Below, in pieces: positions 18,028-26,158 of a stretch of DNA of 64,000 bases; the stretch's first letter is position 1, and every line of letters begins with the position of its first letter. The DNA comes from JARFQH01 sp963825595 (lineage in GTDB: Bacteria; Desulfobacterota; Desulfobacteria; Desulfobacterales; SG8-13): the NCBI GenBank assembly GCA_963825595.1, contig CAWGUE010000009.1, forward strand, positions 1-64,000, read 5' to 3'. The notes below the pieces were generated by a model, which searched no databases, was not told where the DNA came from, and worked only from the letters and a program-made list of their open reading frames with translations. A program made the translations under genes and the position numbers.

Positions 18028-18570
18028 ATGGATCTTTGGCGAAAAACCGCCTCAGGTTTGTTAATTATTTACACGGGCGATGGAAAAGGGAAAACAACCG
18101 CTGCGTTTGGCCTTGCTCTGAGAGCCGCTGGACACGGACTCAAAGTTCTGATTATTCAATTCATGAAAGGACAAAATAATATCGGCGAAATAAATGCGTT
18201 GATGAATTTCAAGCTCCCCATCGAGATAAAAAGATTCGGGCGTGCGGGATTCGTCCAATCACGAACCTGCGAGCCACTAGACATATACATCGCAGAGCAG
18301 GGGATGACTTTTTTTCGACATGCAATGTCCCTCTCTGAATATGATTTGATTATTTTAGATGAAATATTAGTGGCGATCGATTTTGGACTGTTAAAAGAAG
18401 AAGAATTGCGTGAGGATTTGTTAAGGAAACCACCTCATATGCATATAGTGCTCACTGGGCGCAACGCAACCAAACGTATTCTGGACATGGCTGACCTCGT
18501 GACTGATATGAAAGTCTTAAAGCACCCTTACAATACGGGCATCAAAGCACAGGCCGGCATTGAGTATTAA
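18028..18570 (+). CDS. cobO: Corrinoid adenosyltransferase, CobO/BtuR type
   Basis: 180 residues, ATG 18028. The P-loop is IIYTGDGKGKTT (residues 13-24), followed by LRAAGHGLKVLIIQFMKGQ, which is diagnostic of cob(I)yrinic acid a,c-diamide adenosyltransferases. A Walker B-like stretch YDLIILDEILVAIDFG and the end HPYNTGIKAQAGIEY complete the family. It transfers the 5'-deoxyadenosyl group of ATP to cob(I)alamin or precursor, making coenzyme B12 in the cytosol. No other cobalamin gene lies nearby and no B12 riboswitch is visible upstream; the start lies about 80 nt from the transposase remnant, so its native context may have been lost. Confidence 0.93.
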   Translation: MDLWRKTASGLLIIYTGDGKGKTTAAFGLALRAAGHGLKVLIIQFMKGQNNIGEINALMNFKLPIEIKRFGRAGFVQSRTCEPLDIYIAEQGMTFFRHAMSLSEYDLIILDEILVAIDFGLLKEEELREDLLRKPPHMHIVLTGRNATKRILDMADLVTDMKVLKHPYNTGIKAQAGIEY

Positions 18571-18868
18571 AACCCTTAGCCTTCTTCAATATCACCCATA
18601 CGCATGACCGTGCTCCATCTGGATCTATGGTATAAATTCTGATAGTTGTTTCACAGGTAAGGTGCTGTTAGCGATTTGTCACTAAGTGTTATTGACAAAA
18701 AAATACATTAATTGATTTCATCTTACCATAACCCGAATTTCTTAGGTTAACTTGAAACCGGATGGAGGGCTTATCAGATGAAATATATACCATCAAACAC
18801 AGTTTATAAGGTTCAAAGATATACCAAGGTCAATGTCATACAGGAGCCAAAATCAATACATGTTGTGA

Positions 18869-19975
18869 AATCAATTTCTGGCTCCTGCAGATGTTCACAT
18901 CAATGGTCAAAGGCCCTGGGACATTTACATACACAACTCCAATTTTTATGAGAGATTATTGGCTGGCGGTTCCCTTGCTCTGGGGGAAAGCTATATGGAT
19001 GGCTGGTGGGATTGTGAAGCCCTTGACCAGTTCTTTGAAAAAATCATGGAAAATCGGTTAGATAAATATGTAAAAACAAATACTTCTCTGCTTCTATGGG
19101 CTTACCTCAAGGCGAAGATATCAATATCCCAAGGCAGATCAAAAGCATATGTCATTGGTGAGCACCATTATGACATCGGAAATGCTCTATTCGCCGTTAT
19201 GTTAGACAAAGGTATGAACTATTCTTGTGGTTATTGGGAAACAGCAAAAACACTTGATACCGCCCAGGAAGACAAGTTGGACCTCATTTGTCGAAAAATT
19301 GGGTTAGAACCGGGTATGAAGGTTTTAGATATAGGCTGTGGTTGGGGTGGCTTTGCTAAATATGCGTCTAAAAAATATGGGGCAACTATTCATGGTATCA
19401 CAGTGTCACGAGAACAGGTAGAGTATGCGAAAAGTACCTGCCAAGGGCTGGATGTTAAAATCGATTTTAAGGATTATCGCGAGGTAGTGGAAAAATACGA
19501 TCGTATTGTTTCAATAGGTATGTTCGAACATGTGGGAAGCAGAAACTACAATACTTTCTTTAAAATGGTCAATCGATGTTTAAAATCAGATGGCCTTTTT
19601 TTGTTGCACACGATAGCTGGAAACACTTCGGTTGAAACACCGGATCCGTGGGTAATCAAGTATATTTTTCCAAATTCAATGTTACCGTCAGCAAAACAGA
19701 TCACTTCTGCAGCTGAGGGACGGTTTGTAATTGAACATTGGCATAGCTTCGGACAAGATTATGATAAAACTTTAATGGCTTGGTACAATAATTTCAAGAA
19801 AAATTGGATAAAACTCAAGGACGCGTATGATGAGAGATTTTATCGTATGTGGACCTATTATCTTCTTTCGTTCGCAGGAAGTTTTAGGTCGAGAAGAAAT
19901 CAATTGTGGCAGATTGTGTTTTCAAAAAAAGGCCTAAAAGGAGGGTTCCATTACAGAGAACAGTTATTAGGCTGA
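18869..19975 (+). CDS. cfa: Cyclopropane-fatty-acyl-phospholipid synthase, start region damaged or uncertain
   Basis: The body matches CFA synthase along its whole length: LGESYMDGWWD, YSCGYW (carries the conserved Cys), the SAM-binding VLDIGCGWGGFAKYA, SIGMFEHVG, LLHTIAG and TYYLLSFAGSFRSRRNQLWQIVFSKKG. It adds a methylene group from S-adenosylmethionine across the double bond of membrane phospholipid acyl chains. Clear homology continues upstream of the TTG at 18959 to about 18887 (ADVHINGQRPWDIYIHN), and the frame is closed by TGA 18866-18868, with no ATG between. An ATG at 18778 with a good GGAGGG site is open in another frame up to this point, so a one-base frameshift near 18885 may have split the gene. 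The E. coli enzyme has about 380 residues. Confidence 0.82.
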   Translation, partial: NQFLAPADVHINGQRPWDIYIHNSNFYERLLAGGSLALGESYMDGWWDCEALDQFFEKIMENRLDKYVKTNTSLLLWAYLKAKISISQGRSKAYVIGEHHYDIGNALFAVMLDKGMNYSCGYWETAKTLDTAQEDKLDLICRKIGLEPGMKVLDIGCGWGGFAKYASKKYGATIHGITVSREQVEYAKSTCQGLDVKIDFKDYREVVEKYDRIVSIGMFEHVGSRNYNTFFKMVNRCLKSDGLFLLHTIAGNTSVETPDPWVIKYIFPNSMLPSAKQITSAAEGRFVIEHWHSFGQDYDKTLMAWYNNFKKNWIKLKDAYDERFYRMWTYYLLSFAGSFRSRRNQLWQIVFSKKGLKGGFHYREQLLG

Positions 19976-20021
19976 TCTTATCTTTCAATGTTTAATATTG
20001 ATACCAAATTATGAGGCCAGA

Positions 20022-21668
20022 ATGAGTCTCCCTGATCGTAATAATCCGTATTCGTTTGAAGCATTTCTTAACCAGCTACACAGTTTCGATTTTTACGCTG
20101 ATGACCCCTTTTTACAAAAGACCCTCAAGTATTTCTCAGAAGATGAATTTGGAACGCTGGATCAAAAACTGGGGGAGTTCTCACGCAAGGTCTCTTTTCG
20201 CTGGCGACCCCTGACTGACACCGGCGGAAATCCCCAAAAGCTGCCATATTTGGAACAATACAATGCATATAACAGGCGTATCGACCGTATTGTTCGTGCG
20301 TCTGAAACCTTGCAACTGGAGAAGGAAATATTCAGAGAGGGACTTTTTTCATCCAAAGTCACGGCTTGGGAAAACATGACCAAACGTTATCTGCTGCATC
20401 AATTGGGTGAGTTCGGTGTTATGTGTCCTATCACCTGTACCGAGGGGCTAGTGGCTCTGATAAAACAATATCCAGAGGATCAAACCAATGAAATCAAGTC
20501 CATTCTTGGACATTGCACGGACGGAGTGAACAATGGATTCGGGATCGGTGCCCAGTTCGTTTCCGAGATCCAAGGGGGATCGGACATCCCTTCCAACCTT
20601 TTAGAGGCCGTACCGGATGGTAACCGGTTTCGACTTTATGGCTCCAAGTTTTTCACATCAGCTATCCACGCTGATTACGCAGTGGTTACAGCGAAGGTTT
20701 TCGGTAGCGAGGATGTTGGTACTTTCGTTGTTCCGTCGTGGCTGCCAGGGGACAAACAAAAAGAGATCCGCAACAACTTTCACATCAACCGAATCAAATG
20801 GAAGATGGGTACCGCCGAAGTTCCAACTGCCGAGTTGGACTACAACGGTGCTATATGCTACGCAGTAGGTCCCACGAATCGAGGTGTTGCGAACGTAGTT
20901 GGCATTGTTCTGAGTCTGTCACGTATTGCAGTTGGCATTTCCAGCGCAGCACACATGACCCGAGCCGCTCGCGAGGCACAACTCTATGCTGAATTCCGTG
21001 ACGTATTCGGTGCCAAGGTCGGTGAGTGGGCTCTAGCAAATCAGCAGGTGCGTGATATTGTGCACGAGGCTCAGCGCTGTTTGGCCGGATTATTCAAGAT
21101 ATTTGCTCTGTTTCAGGACTTAGGTGGGCGTCTGCAACCCGGCTTGGATTCGGATGAACCGCTGGAGCTGCGACGCAAGCGCTTCCAGCTCCGGGAGCTG
21201 ATTATCATCCAGAAGTTGGTTACCGCTTATGATGCGGTGGACATTCTCCGTAAGAGCATCAGTATTTTCGGTGGTCACGGAGTAATCGAAGATTTCTGTT
21301 CCCTTCCACGCTTGTTCCGAGATGCCGTGGTCAATGAGCTGTGGGAAGGTCCACGAAATGTGCTCCTAATGCAGGTGTTTCGCGACATGAGGCGGGCTGC
21401 TGAGTTCTACCCCCCTGAACAGTTTCTGGAGCACCTTCTTTCAGGCGCTTCCCAAAACGAAATAGCCGAGTTGGTTCGCCGTGCGTCGGAGTTTGCAACT
21501 AAACCCCCGTTCCAAAAATTGGATAAAGACTCCCGCCGTCGGGCGGTAGCCTGGGAAAAATTCATTGTGGATGTATTTAGGGTATACCAGGAGACAGCAC
21601 TGCAGGCAGTGGGGCCAGAAAGCTTATTAAGATCAAACAAATTGAGTAAGCCAGAAATATGGCGGTAG
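20022..21668 (+). CDS. Acyl-CoA dehydrogenase/oxidase-family flavoprotein (AidB-like)
   Basis: 548 residues from ATG 20022 (TGAGG six bases upstream; a TTG at 19998 would add eight). The middle domain shows FVSEIQGGSDIPSN, where acyl-CoA dehydrogenases bind FAD and substrate, and GSKFFTSAIHADYAVVTAK. The C-terminal FAD domain has IFGGHGVIEDFCSLPRLFRDAVVNELWEGPRNV, with an acidic residue at the position of the catalytic Glu in NELWEGP. An extra N-terminal domain of about 120 residues and a C-terminal helical extension recall AidB and acyl-CoA oxidases rather than short-chain dehydrogenases. It lies 46 nt after the CFA synthase gene on the same strand, so joint lipid modification is possible. 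Substrate unknown. Confidence 0.85.
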   Translation: MSLPDRNNPYSFEAFLNQLHSFDFYADDPFLQKTLKYFSEDEFGTLDQKLGEFSRKVSFRWRPLTDTGGNPQKLPYLEQYNAYNRRIDRIVRASETLQLEKEIFREGLFSSKVTAWENMTKRYLLHQLGEFGVMCPITCTEGLVALIKQYPEDQTNEIKSILGHCTDGVNNGFGIGAQFVSEIQGGSDIPSNLLEAVPDGNRFRLYGSKFFTSAIHADYAVVTAKVFGSEDVGTFVVPSWLPGDKQKEIRNNFHINRIKWKMGTAEVPTAELDYNGAICYAVGPTNRGVANVVGIVLSLSRIAVGISSAAHMTRAAREAQLYAEFRDVFGAKVGEWALANQQVRDIVHEAQRCLAGLFKIFALFQDLGGRLQPGLDSDEPLELRRKRFQLRELIIIQKLVTAYDAVDILRKSISIFGGHGVIEDFCSLPRLFRDAVVNELWEGPRNVLLMQVFRDMRRAAEFYPPEQFLEHLLSGASQNEIAELVRRASEFATKPPFQKLDKDSRRRAVAWEKFIVDVFRVYQETALQAVGPESLLRSNKLSKPEIWR

Positions 21669-21953
21669 CCTCTTGAGAGTAAAACGAAATCCCAAGTTGT
21701 GATTCAATGGAATTCCCACTGCTTTTATAACTAATTTACAGAATCCCAATATTTCATATTGTATAAACACACCTAACAATTTTTCAGTCTTTCTATATTT
21801 CACCAGCAGGCACGAAATTTTTATTTATGAAATATGCGGGCTCAAGGTGCCGCCTGCAATGCGGTAAGGTTGCGAGTTATAGTCTCGTCTATACCGCCAT
21901 TTAAAATTGTTTAGGCCTGTTGCCGCCAACGCTTGACAGGTTTAATTTTGTCT

Positions 21954-22304
21954 ATGTCTCGTTACCCATACATTATCGAATTCGCTGTGGCCGTGGTATT
22001 GGCATTCGGCCTGGGCTGTACCGAAGACAAACCGCCCATGCCGGCCAGCGACGCCCAAAGCAACACCCTCAGGATTGTTTTTACCTGGCCCGGCGATGAT
22101 CTGGCGAGCCGGCAGGAGTTGGAAATCCGGGATCGGATTTCCCAGCGGATCGTGCAGGAAGGCATCGGTAAAATTATCCGATCGGGAACCGGCATGGGAT
22201 GGATGGATCTCGTCGTGAGGGTTGAAGACAGGGAAAGCGCCCGCCGGGAAATAGATCAAATCGTCAGGGAACTGTCGCCGGATGCAAGCTATAGCATTCA
22301 ATAA
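21954..22304 (+). CDS. Small lipoprotein of unknown function
   Basis: 116 residues from ATG 21954; an upstream in-frame TTG at 21933 is less likely. The lipobox FGLGC places the lipidated residue at Cys22. The mature part is one small alpha/beta domain with LRIVFTWPGDDLASRQELEIRDRISQRIVQEGIGKIIRSGTGMGWMDLVVRVED, in which an acidic and basic helix alternates with two short strands. I do not recognise the family. Codon use is GC-richer than the surrounding intergenic DNA. Confidence 0.65.
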   Translation: MSRYPYIIEFAVAVVLAFGLGCTEDKPPMPASDAQSNTLRIVFTWPGDDLASRQELEIRDRISQRIVQEGIGKIIRSGTGMGWMDLVVRVEDRESARREIDQIVRELSPDASYSIQ

Positions 22305-22702
22305 AAATGAAAATCAGAGGTAATTTGGACAAGGTCGACGGAACGATTTCCTTATCCAAGATAATGGAAAAGGGATATCAAATGATGAACATTCGTGGGT
22401 GAAATTCCACACTTGGTTTGAGCCATAATCCGCAAGCGTACCTTTCTTACGATCAGATATCTTCGCCCAAAAAGTTACCGAACCTTCTGATAATTTTATC
22501 AATTCATATAAAACATGTTGTGTTGGTATGTATCTTGATAGGTATTCTTGTATTGACCGTATACATTCGAAATAAATTAAGAACATCAAGAGGCAACGAT
22601 TAAACAGTGAGCAATCCAGAATATCTATTGTCGGCTATGATGGACGAGTTATTACCTCAAATGATTACAGGAAAAAGAGGGAAAGGGAACGAGGTGGTTA
22701 TC
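22305..22702. other. AT-rich stretch, at most one doubtful small ORF
   Basis: 398 nt. A frame ending at TAA 22601-22603 encodes one hydrophobic segment (NLLIILSIHIKHVVLVCILIGILVLTVYI) followed by basic residues, which would look like a tiny membrane protein. It has no ATG start and no ribosome binding site, so I do not call it a gene. Confidence 0.4.
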
Positions 22703-22897
22703 ATGCAGAGCCCCCGAGTCAACTTTTGTGAGGCAAAAGTGATTTCTGTTTGCAATGCCATAGAAAAAAACATGCAAAAATGCTGCAAGTTCTATGACAG
22801 GGCCTCATACGGTGACCAATGTATGTTTTTCCATTCGGACGAATTTTGTGATAACCCAGAAGCACAAGAGCATGCCCGCAATCATGCGACGGATTAA
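22703..22897 (+). CDS. Small Cys-rich protein of unknown function
   Basis: 64 residues from ATG 22703, which has GAGGTGG at 22691-22697 just upstream; a longer frame from GTG 22607 lacks such a site. It has eight cysteines, including KCCKFYDRASYGDQCMFFHSDEFCD, a spacing suggestive of metal binding or disulfides. No signal peptide is present, so a cytosolic metal site is more likely. I do not know a named family. A second tiny Cys-rich gene follows at 23141. Confidence 0.6.
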   Translation: MQSPRVNFCEAKVISVCNAIEKNMQKCCKFYDRASYGDQCMFFHSDEFCDNPEAQEHARNHATD

Positions 22898-23064
22898 CCT
22901 CGAAGACCGGTATCGTCGGACGCGTCACTGGACTGGGGACGAATTCTTGGGTCGTGACGATTATTGAAACTTAAAGTGTTATAGCGGCTCTATAAATATA
23001 AGTGGATGTTGCAATATCCACCTAGATGATCAGATACTCTCTTTTCATCAAACCTCCTTTCATT

Positions 23065-23089
23065 GGGTGGCCAGTTTTCGTGGCCACCC
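23065..23089. repeat. 9-bp perfect hairpin, block 1 of a related pair
   Basis: GGGTGGCCA, a 7-nt loop and TGGCCACCC. It is followed by TTGGTGTCTTC and preceded by CCTCCTTTCATT. A second copy of this layout is at 23517-23546. On the minus strand the hairpin is followed by AAAGGAGG and an ATG that opens a 7-codon frame. There is no T-run in either direction that would make it a plain terminator. Confidence 0.6.
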
Positions 23090-23140
23090 TTGGTGTCTTC
23101 AGGCGACTTAAATCCAAGTTGAGTAAGGAGATTTTCCTAA

Positions 23141-23254
23141 ATGAATGACGAAGGGGTTATAGTTATTCCAGAATACTGTGCTATTTGTAGGCACAAATTG
23201 AATGGTACGGAATTCATGTGCCCAAAGTGTGGACATTGTGTGGTTTGCCAATGA
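23141..23254 (+). CDS. 37-residue zinc-ribbon-like small protein
   Basis: ATG 23141 with AAGGAG about 10 nt upstream; stop TGA 23252-23254. The protein carries three CxxC motifs in 25 residues: CAIC, CPKC and CVVC, with an extra His after the second. The layout (EYCAICRHKL, then FMCPKCGHCVVCQ at the very C-terminus) fits one zinc ribbon or a small metal-thiolate site. The good ribosome binding site and the non-random Cys pattern argue that it is real. Function unknown. It lies between two related hairpin blocks (23065 and 23517). Confidence 0.6.
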   Translation: MNDEGVIVIPEYCAICRHKLNGTEFMCPKCGHCVVCQ

Positions 23255-23586
23255 TTTTTGCTGTAACATCGTGAACCTGAACTTCCTGCTGGGCTGAAGT
23301 TCGGAAAGTTTTAAAGATAAATGAAATTGCGACACATCGATCAGGTTACAATGATACCGTGCATATATAAAATTTGTTAGGGGACTAGACGATGACCTAT
23401 CAAAAAAAGGTAAGACTTGAATCCTAAATCTCAGACCTTAATATACGAATATGGAGAGGGCTGAATACGCCTTTCTTCCATTCAGATGATTTTTTTCATC
23501 TGGCCTCCTTAAAGCTGGGTGGCTCATCATCCTCATTGAGTCACCCACTGGTGTTTTGACCCCTCCGATCCTTCTGCCCAAACAAT
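23255..23586. other. Non-coding stretch with a short hairpin and an 11-codon frame
   Basis: Between the zinc-ribbon gene and the first palindromic repeat. An 11-codon frame (ATG 23392, MTYQKKVRLES) has AGGGGA upstream but is too short to judge. The hairpin block at 23517-23546 is listed separately. Nothing else is recognisable. Confidence 0.4.
23517..23546. repeat. 10-bp hairpin, block 2 of a related pair
   Basis: GGGTGGCTCA, a 10-nt loop and TGAGTCACCC, with one mismatch. It is preceded by a CAGATGA...TCATCTG hairpin and CCTCCTTAAAG, and followed by ACTGGTGTTTTG, the same order as block 1 at 23065. Read on the minus strand the hairpin precedes AAGGAGG and an ATG that opens a 5-codon frame. 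Confidence 0.6.
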
Positions 23587-23682
23587 ATTCAATGACCGTC
23601 TTTTATCCGAAATAATGATTTTATAAGACTGCTTAGATTGGTTCACAAGCCATTACTCTGACTTTGCCGGAGGTCATTGAAT
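23587..23682. repeat. Dispersed ~97-bp palindromic element, copy A
   Basis: The ends are perfect 11-bp inverted repeats, ATTCAATGACC and GGTCATTGAAT. The middle contains AAGACTGCTTAG and CTTTGCCGG, matching the two other copies at 33476-33572 and 35031-35127 along the full length with point differences. It carries no coding capacity and lies about 190 nt upstream of the PilZ gene. A mobile MITE/REP-like sequence is the best reading. Confidence 0.75.
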
Positions 23683-23873
23683 TCTTACCGTTTAGCCGGG
23701 GATGCTGTAGAGTTCCTTGGAGTTGCGAAAATGGTATCAGTCCTTGTCGGTGACCGTTGTTTTCTGATACAATTTCCCGGAAGTTTTTAACCATAATGAA
23801 AATCGTTTAAATTGAGTCGCTTATTTTGGTAATATGCGCCTTCTTCAATTTAAACACCATTACAGGCAATGAC

Positions 23874-24266
23874 ATGACCGCACCATCCGAGAAAACTGTG
23901 TCTGACAGAAGAAGGTACCGAAGGGTACCGACCAACAATCCCATCACCTATGTGCTCGTTGACGAGGACGGAACCCAAATCGGCCAGGGAATTGGCAAGG
24001 CCGTTAATGTCAGCCAGTCGGGCATGCTTTTGGAAACCGACATGCAACTAGGGTCAACCTATATTCTTCTCGTTTCGACCGATATGGATAACAAGATGAT
24101 GGAAATCGTAGGGAAAGTGGTTTTCTCGAAAGCGTCAGATAAAGGGCGCTATTGGAGCGGGATTAAGTTTCAAGGCGAACATCATGACAATGTAATATTT
24201 CGCAGAGACCTCATCCGGGTGTTTCACCAAAAACATGTTCTCGGAATCAAACCGCAGGTTTCATGA
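23874..24266 (+). CDS. PilZ-domain protein (probable c-di-GMP receptor)
   Basis: 130 residues from ATG 23874; a TTG at 23826 would add 16 hydrophobic residues. It shows the PilZ binding motifs RRRYRR (R12-R17, giving RxxxR) and NVSQSG (residues 45-50, the D/NxSxxG motif), followed by the beta-barrel segments GMLLETDMQLGSTYILLVSTD and KGRYWSGIKFQG. Such single-domain proteins bind cyclic di-GMP and act on a partner. No partner gene is adjacent. Length is usual for a stand-alone PilZ protein. Confidence 0.88.
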   Translation: MTAPSEKTVSDRRRYRRVPTNNPITYVLVDEDGTQIGQGIGKAVNVSQSGMLLETDMQLGSTYILLVSTDMDNKMMEIVGKVVFSKASDKGRYWSGIKFQGEHHDNVIFRRDLIRVFHQKHVLGIKPQVS

Positions 24267-24462
24267 ATATCTTTCTTCAGAATCTAACCGGTTGTTGAAA
24301 AACGATTGCTCTTGTCAATAGGCTGTCAAGGTTGAACCGAGGGCCCAATCCTCGCTTCAGCCAGAGTGCGCATTTATTCACAAGTGCATAACGTTAGGCA
24401 ACACCCTGTTACGGAGTTTCCGTTCAGGGAATGGGGGGAGGTGCCAGGCGGGTCGTTTTGAT

Positions 24463-24519
24463 ATAAAAAAAGAAAAACAGGGACCATGATCACTTGGTTG
24501 GACTCTTCATGATCCCTGA
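24463..24519 (-). terminator. Rho-independent terminator of the histone-like gene
   Basis: On the minus strand, CAGGGATCATGA pairs with TGATCATGGTCCCTG around an 11-14 nt loop (nt 24478-24519), with one bulged or mismatched base, and is followed by TTTTTCTTTTTTT (24463-24477). It lies 43 nt past the stop of the Lys/Ala-rich gene. Confidence 0.72.
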
Positions 24520-24561
24520 CTTATCGGCCTTTAAAATGCTGTGGTCAACGTGCCGCTGAGA

Positions 24562-25056
24562 CTATTTTTTGGCGGCTGCAGCCATGGCAGCCGCTGCTCT
24601 TTTCTTGGTCGGTTTTTTTGAAACGGTTTTCTTGGCGGCTGTTTTTTTAGCAACAGCCTTTTTGGGAGCAGCGGTTTTTTTCACGGTCGCCTTTTTCTTG
24701 GCGGCCGTTTTTTTAGCGGCAGCCTTTTTGGGGGCAGCGGCTTTTTTCAAGGTGGCTGTTTTTTTAGCAGCCGTTTTTTTGGCGGCAGCCTTTTTGGGGG
24801 CAGCGGCTTTTTTCACGGCTGCCTTTTTCTTGACGGCCGTTTTTTTAGCAGCAACCTTTTTGGGGGCAGCGGCTTTTTTCAAGGTGGCCGTTTTTTTAGC
24901 AGCCGTTTTTTTGGCGGCAGCCTTTTTGGGAGCAGCGGCTTTTTTCACGGCTGCCTTTTTCTTGGCGGCTGTTTTTTTAGCAGCCGGTTTCTTTGCAGCA
25001 GCCTTTTTCACGGTCGCGGTCTTTTTAGTCGATGTCTTTTTCTTTGCAATGGCCAT
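24562..25056 (-). CDS. Histone H1-like Lys/Ala-rich DNA-binding protein
   Basis: 164 residues, ATG 25056 with AAAGGGGGG upstream. Almost the whole protein is Lys, Ala, Thr and Pro in PAKK/AAKKT-type repeats. A 44-residue unit (AAKKKAAVKKAAAPKK... to ...VAAKKT) occurs twice in tandem with a partial third copy, mirrored by a 132-bp DNA repeat. Such tails bind DNA non-specifically and resemble eukaryotic H1 and chlamydial HC2 C-termini; the role is nucleoid compaction or regulation. The plus-strand complement is also open for 170 codons, but that frame is only the antisense of the repeat. The gene ends in a strong terminator. Confidence 0.88.
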   Translation of the reverse strand: MAIAKKKTSTKKTATVKKAAAKKPAAKKTAAKKKAAVKKAAAPKKAAAKKTAAKKTATLKKAAAPKKVAAKKTAVKKKAAVKKAAAPKKAAAKKTAAKKTATLKKAAAPKKAAAKKTAAKKKATVKKTAAPKKAVAKKTAAKKTVSKKPTKKRAAAAMAAAAKK

Positions 25057-25472
25057 TGTTCCCCCCTTTAATTGTAATTGATTAGCAACTCTGCCTTGCC
25101 TGCGATCGGTATCATCCCTTTTTGTCGACGGCCTATTTTGTATCCTAGCATTTTATATTACACAACATGTAGTAGGTCAATCTTTTTTTAAATGCACATT
25201 GATTTTTTTCGAAATTATAATCAATAAAGATACGAAGACCGTCCGATAAAGGCGATCAGTCAGCAGTATTCAACGTCATAACAATATGTTGAGAATTGAG
25301 GGGTGGCACACATGGTTGCCCGACAATTTCTGGAATGAGATAAAGGCATATTCGATAGGTCAGCCGAAGATTTCACTACAAGCTGACTGCAGTTTGGTCT
25401 CGAAGTGCCTTGGCCGTGAAAGCACCATTCGCTGAAATAACCGGGGTCGGGATTCAAAAACCTGATGAGGAA
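25057..25472. other. Intergenic stretch, no gene seen
   Basis: 416 nt. The first 140 nt are AT-rich and upstream of the histone-like gene, so they should contain its promoter, though I cannot mark boxes with confidence. From 25260 to 25472 the sequence is richer in GC and looks like decayed coding DNA, but I could not identify it. Confidence 0.4.
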
Positions 25473-25874
25473 TTATGCGGCAGGTTGAACTTGGATGAAG
25501 AGTGGAATGACATGCATGTCGCCGGAGATCTCCTGGGTTTCACCCAGATTCCACCCTTTGCATTGCACCAATCCGTTAAGAACCTTTTCGATGTCATTGA
25601 CCAGGCCTTGGGCATCAATGACAGGATGGCGTGAAAATACGTGCGGAAGTCCGTAAGTCAGATTGCATGCCAGGCATCTTCCGGAACGGCGACGCAGTTG
25701 GAAATGAAATACGAGCGCATCGTCTCTCAAGCCATCGAAGGACAGTTCGATATCGTATGCACCTTCGGATACATCGCCATACATGGCGTCGAATAACAAA
25801 TCCGCTCTTTCTGCCGGAAACAGGTTTTTCAGCATGGCATCTGAAAACAAATTCTTAATTACTTCCGGGTTCAT
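25473..25874 (-). CDS. Conserved-looking cytosolic protein of unknown function
   Basis: 133 residues from ATG 25874, preceded by AAGGAG; the open frame runs further upstream to 26102 but that part lacks a start site and is compositionally unlike a protein. The sequence begins MNPEVIKNLFSDAMLKNLFPAERADLLFDAMYGDVSEGAYDIELSFDGL, alternates helices with strands and contains RSGRCLACNLTYGLPHVFSRHPVI. The CxxC pair might bind metal. I know no assigned function. It is transcribed apart from TatD. Confidence 0.72.
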   Translation of the reverse strand: MNPEVIKNLFSDAMLKNLFPAERADLLFDAMYGDVSEGAYDIELSFDGLRDDALVFHFQLRRRSGRCLACNLTYGLPHVFSRHPVIDAQGLVNDIEKVLNGLVQCKGWNLGETQEISGDMHVIPLFIQVQPAA

Positions 25875-26158
25875 GTCGCGCTCCTTCTGCAAAGCTGCTT
25901 CAGGGATTGGAGATGCTGATCGACCAAGCCAGGGGCTATGATAACACAGGTGCGGGGAAAGAAAAAGTCGCGGGTGTCTCCAGAATTCAGAAAGGAACCG
26001 AGCGTTGTCACAAACAGCCCGCCTATTGGATTCGGAAAACATTTCTGGGGCGCTTTGCCCTGCTCTAAACGTCAAGCTGGAAAAACCGCGATGTATCTGC
26101 ACGCTATTTGAAGTGCTTTTGAATAGATTGCCTTCCGATTAAGCACCTTTATCACCGG

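Noticed and set aside
24562..25056. CRISPR-like tandem DNA repeats
   Set aside because: The repeats are in-frame and coding (Lys/Ala tail), without unique spacers. No CRISPR array was found elsewhere in the window.
24569..25081. Long plus-strand frame of 170 codons rich in Ala, Phe, Val
   Set aside because: It is the complement of the Lys/Ala-rich gene on the minus strand, which has the ribosome binding site and terminator; the Phe/Ala composition is the expected antisense of AAG/GCC repeats.
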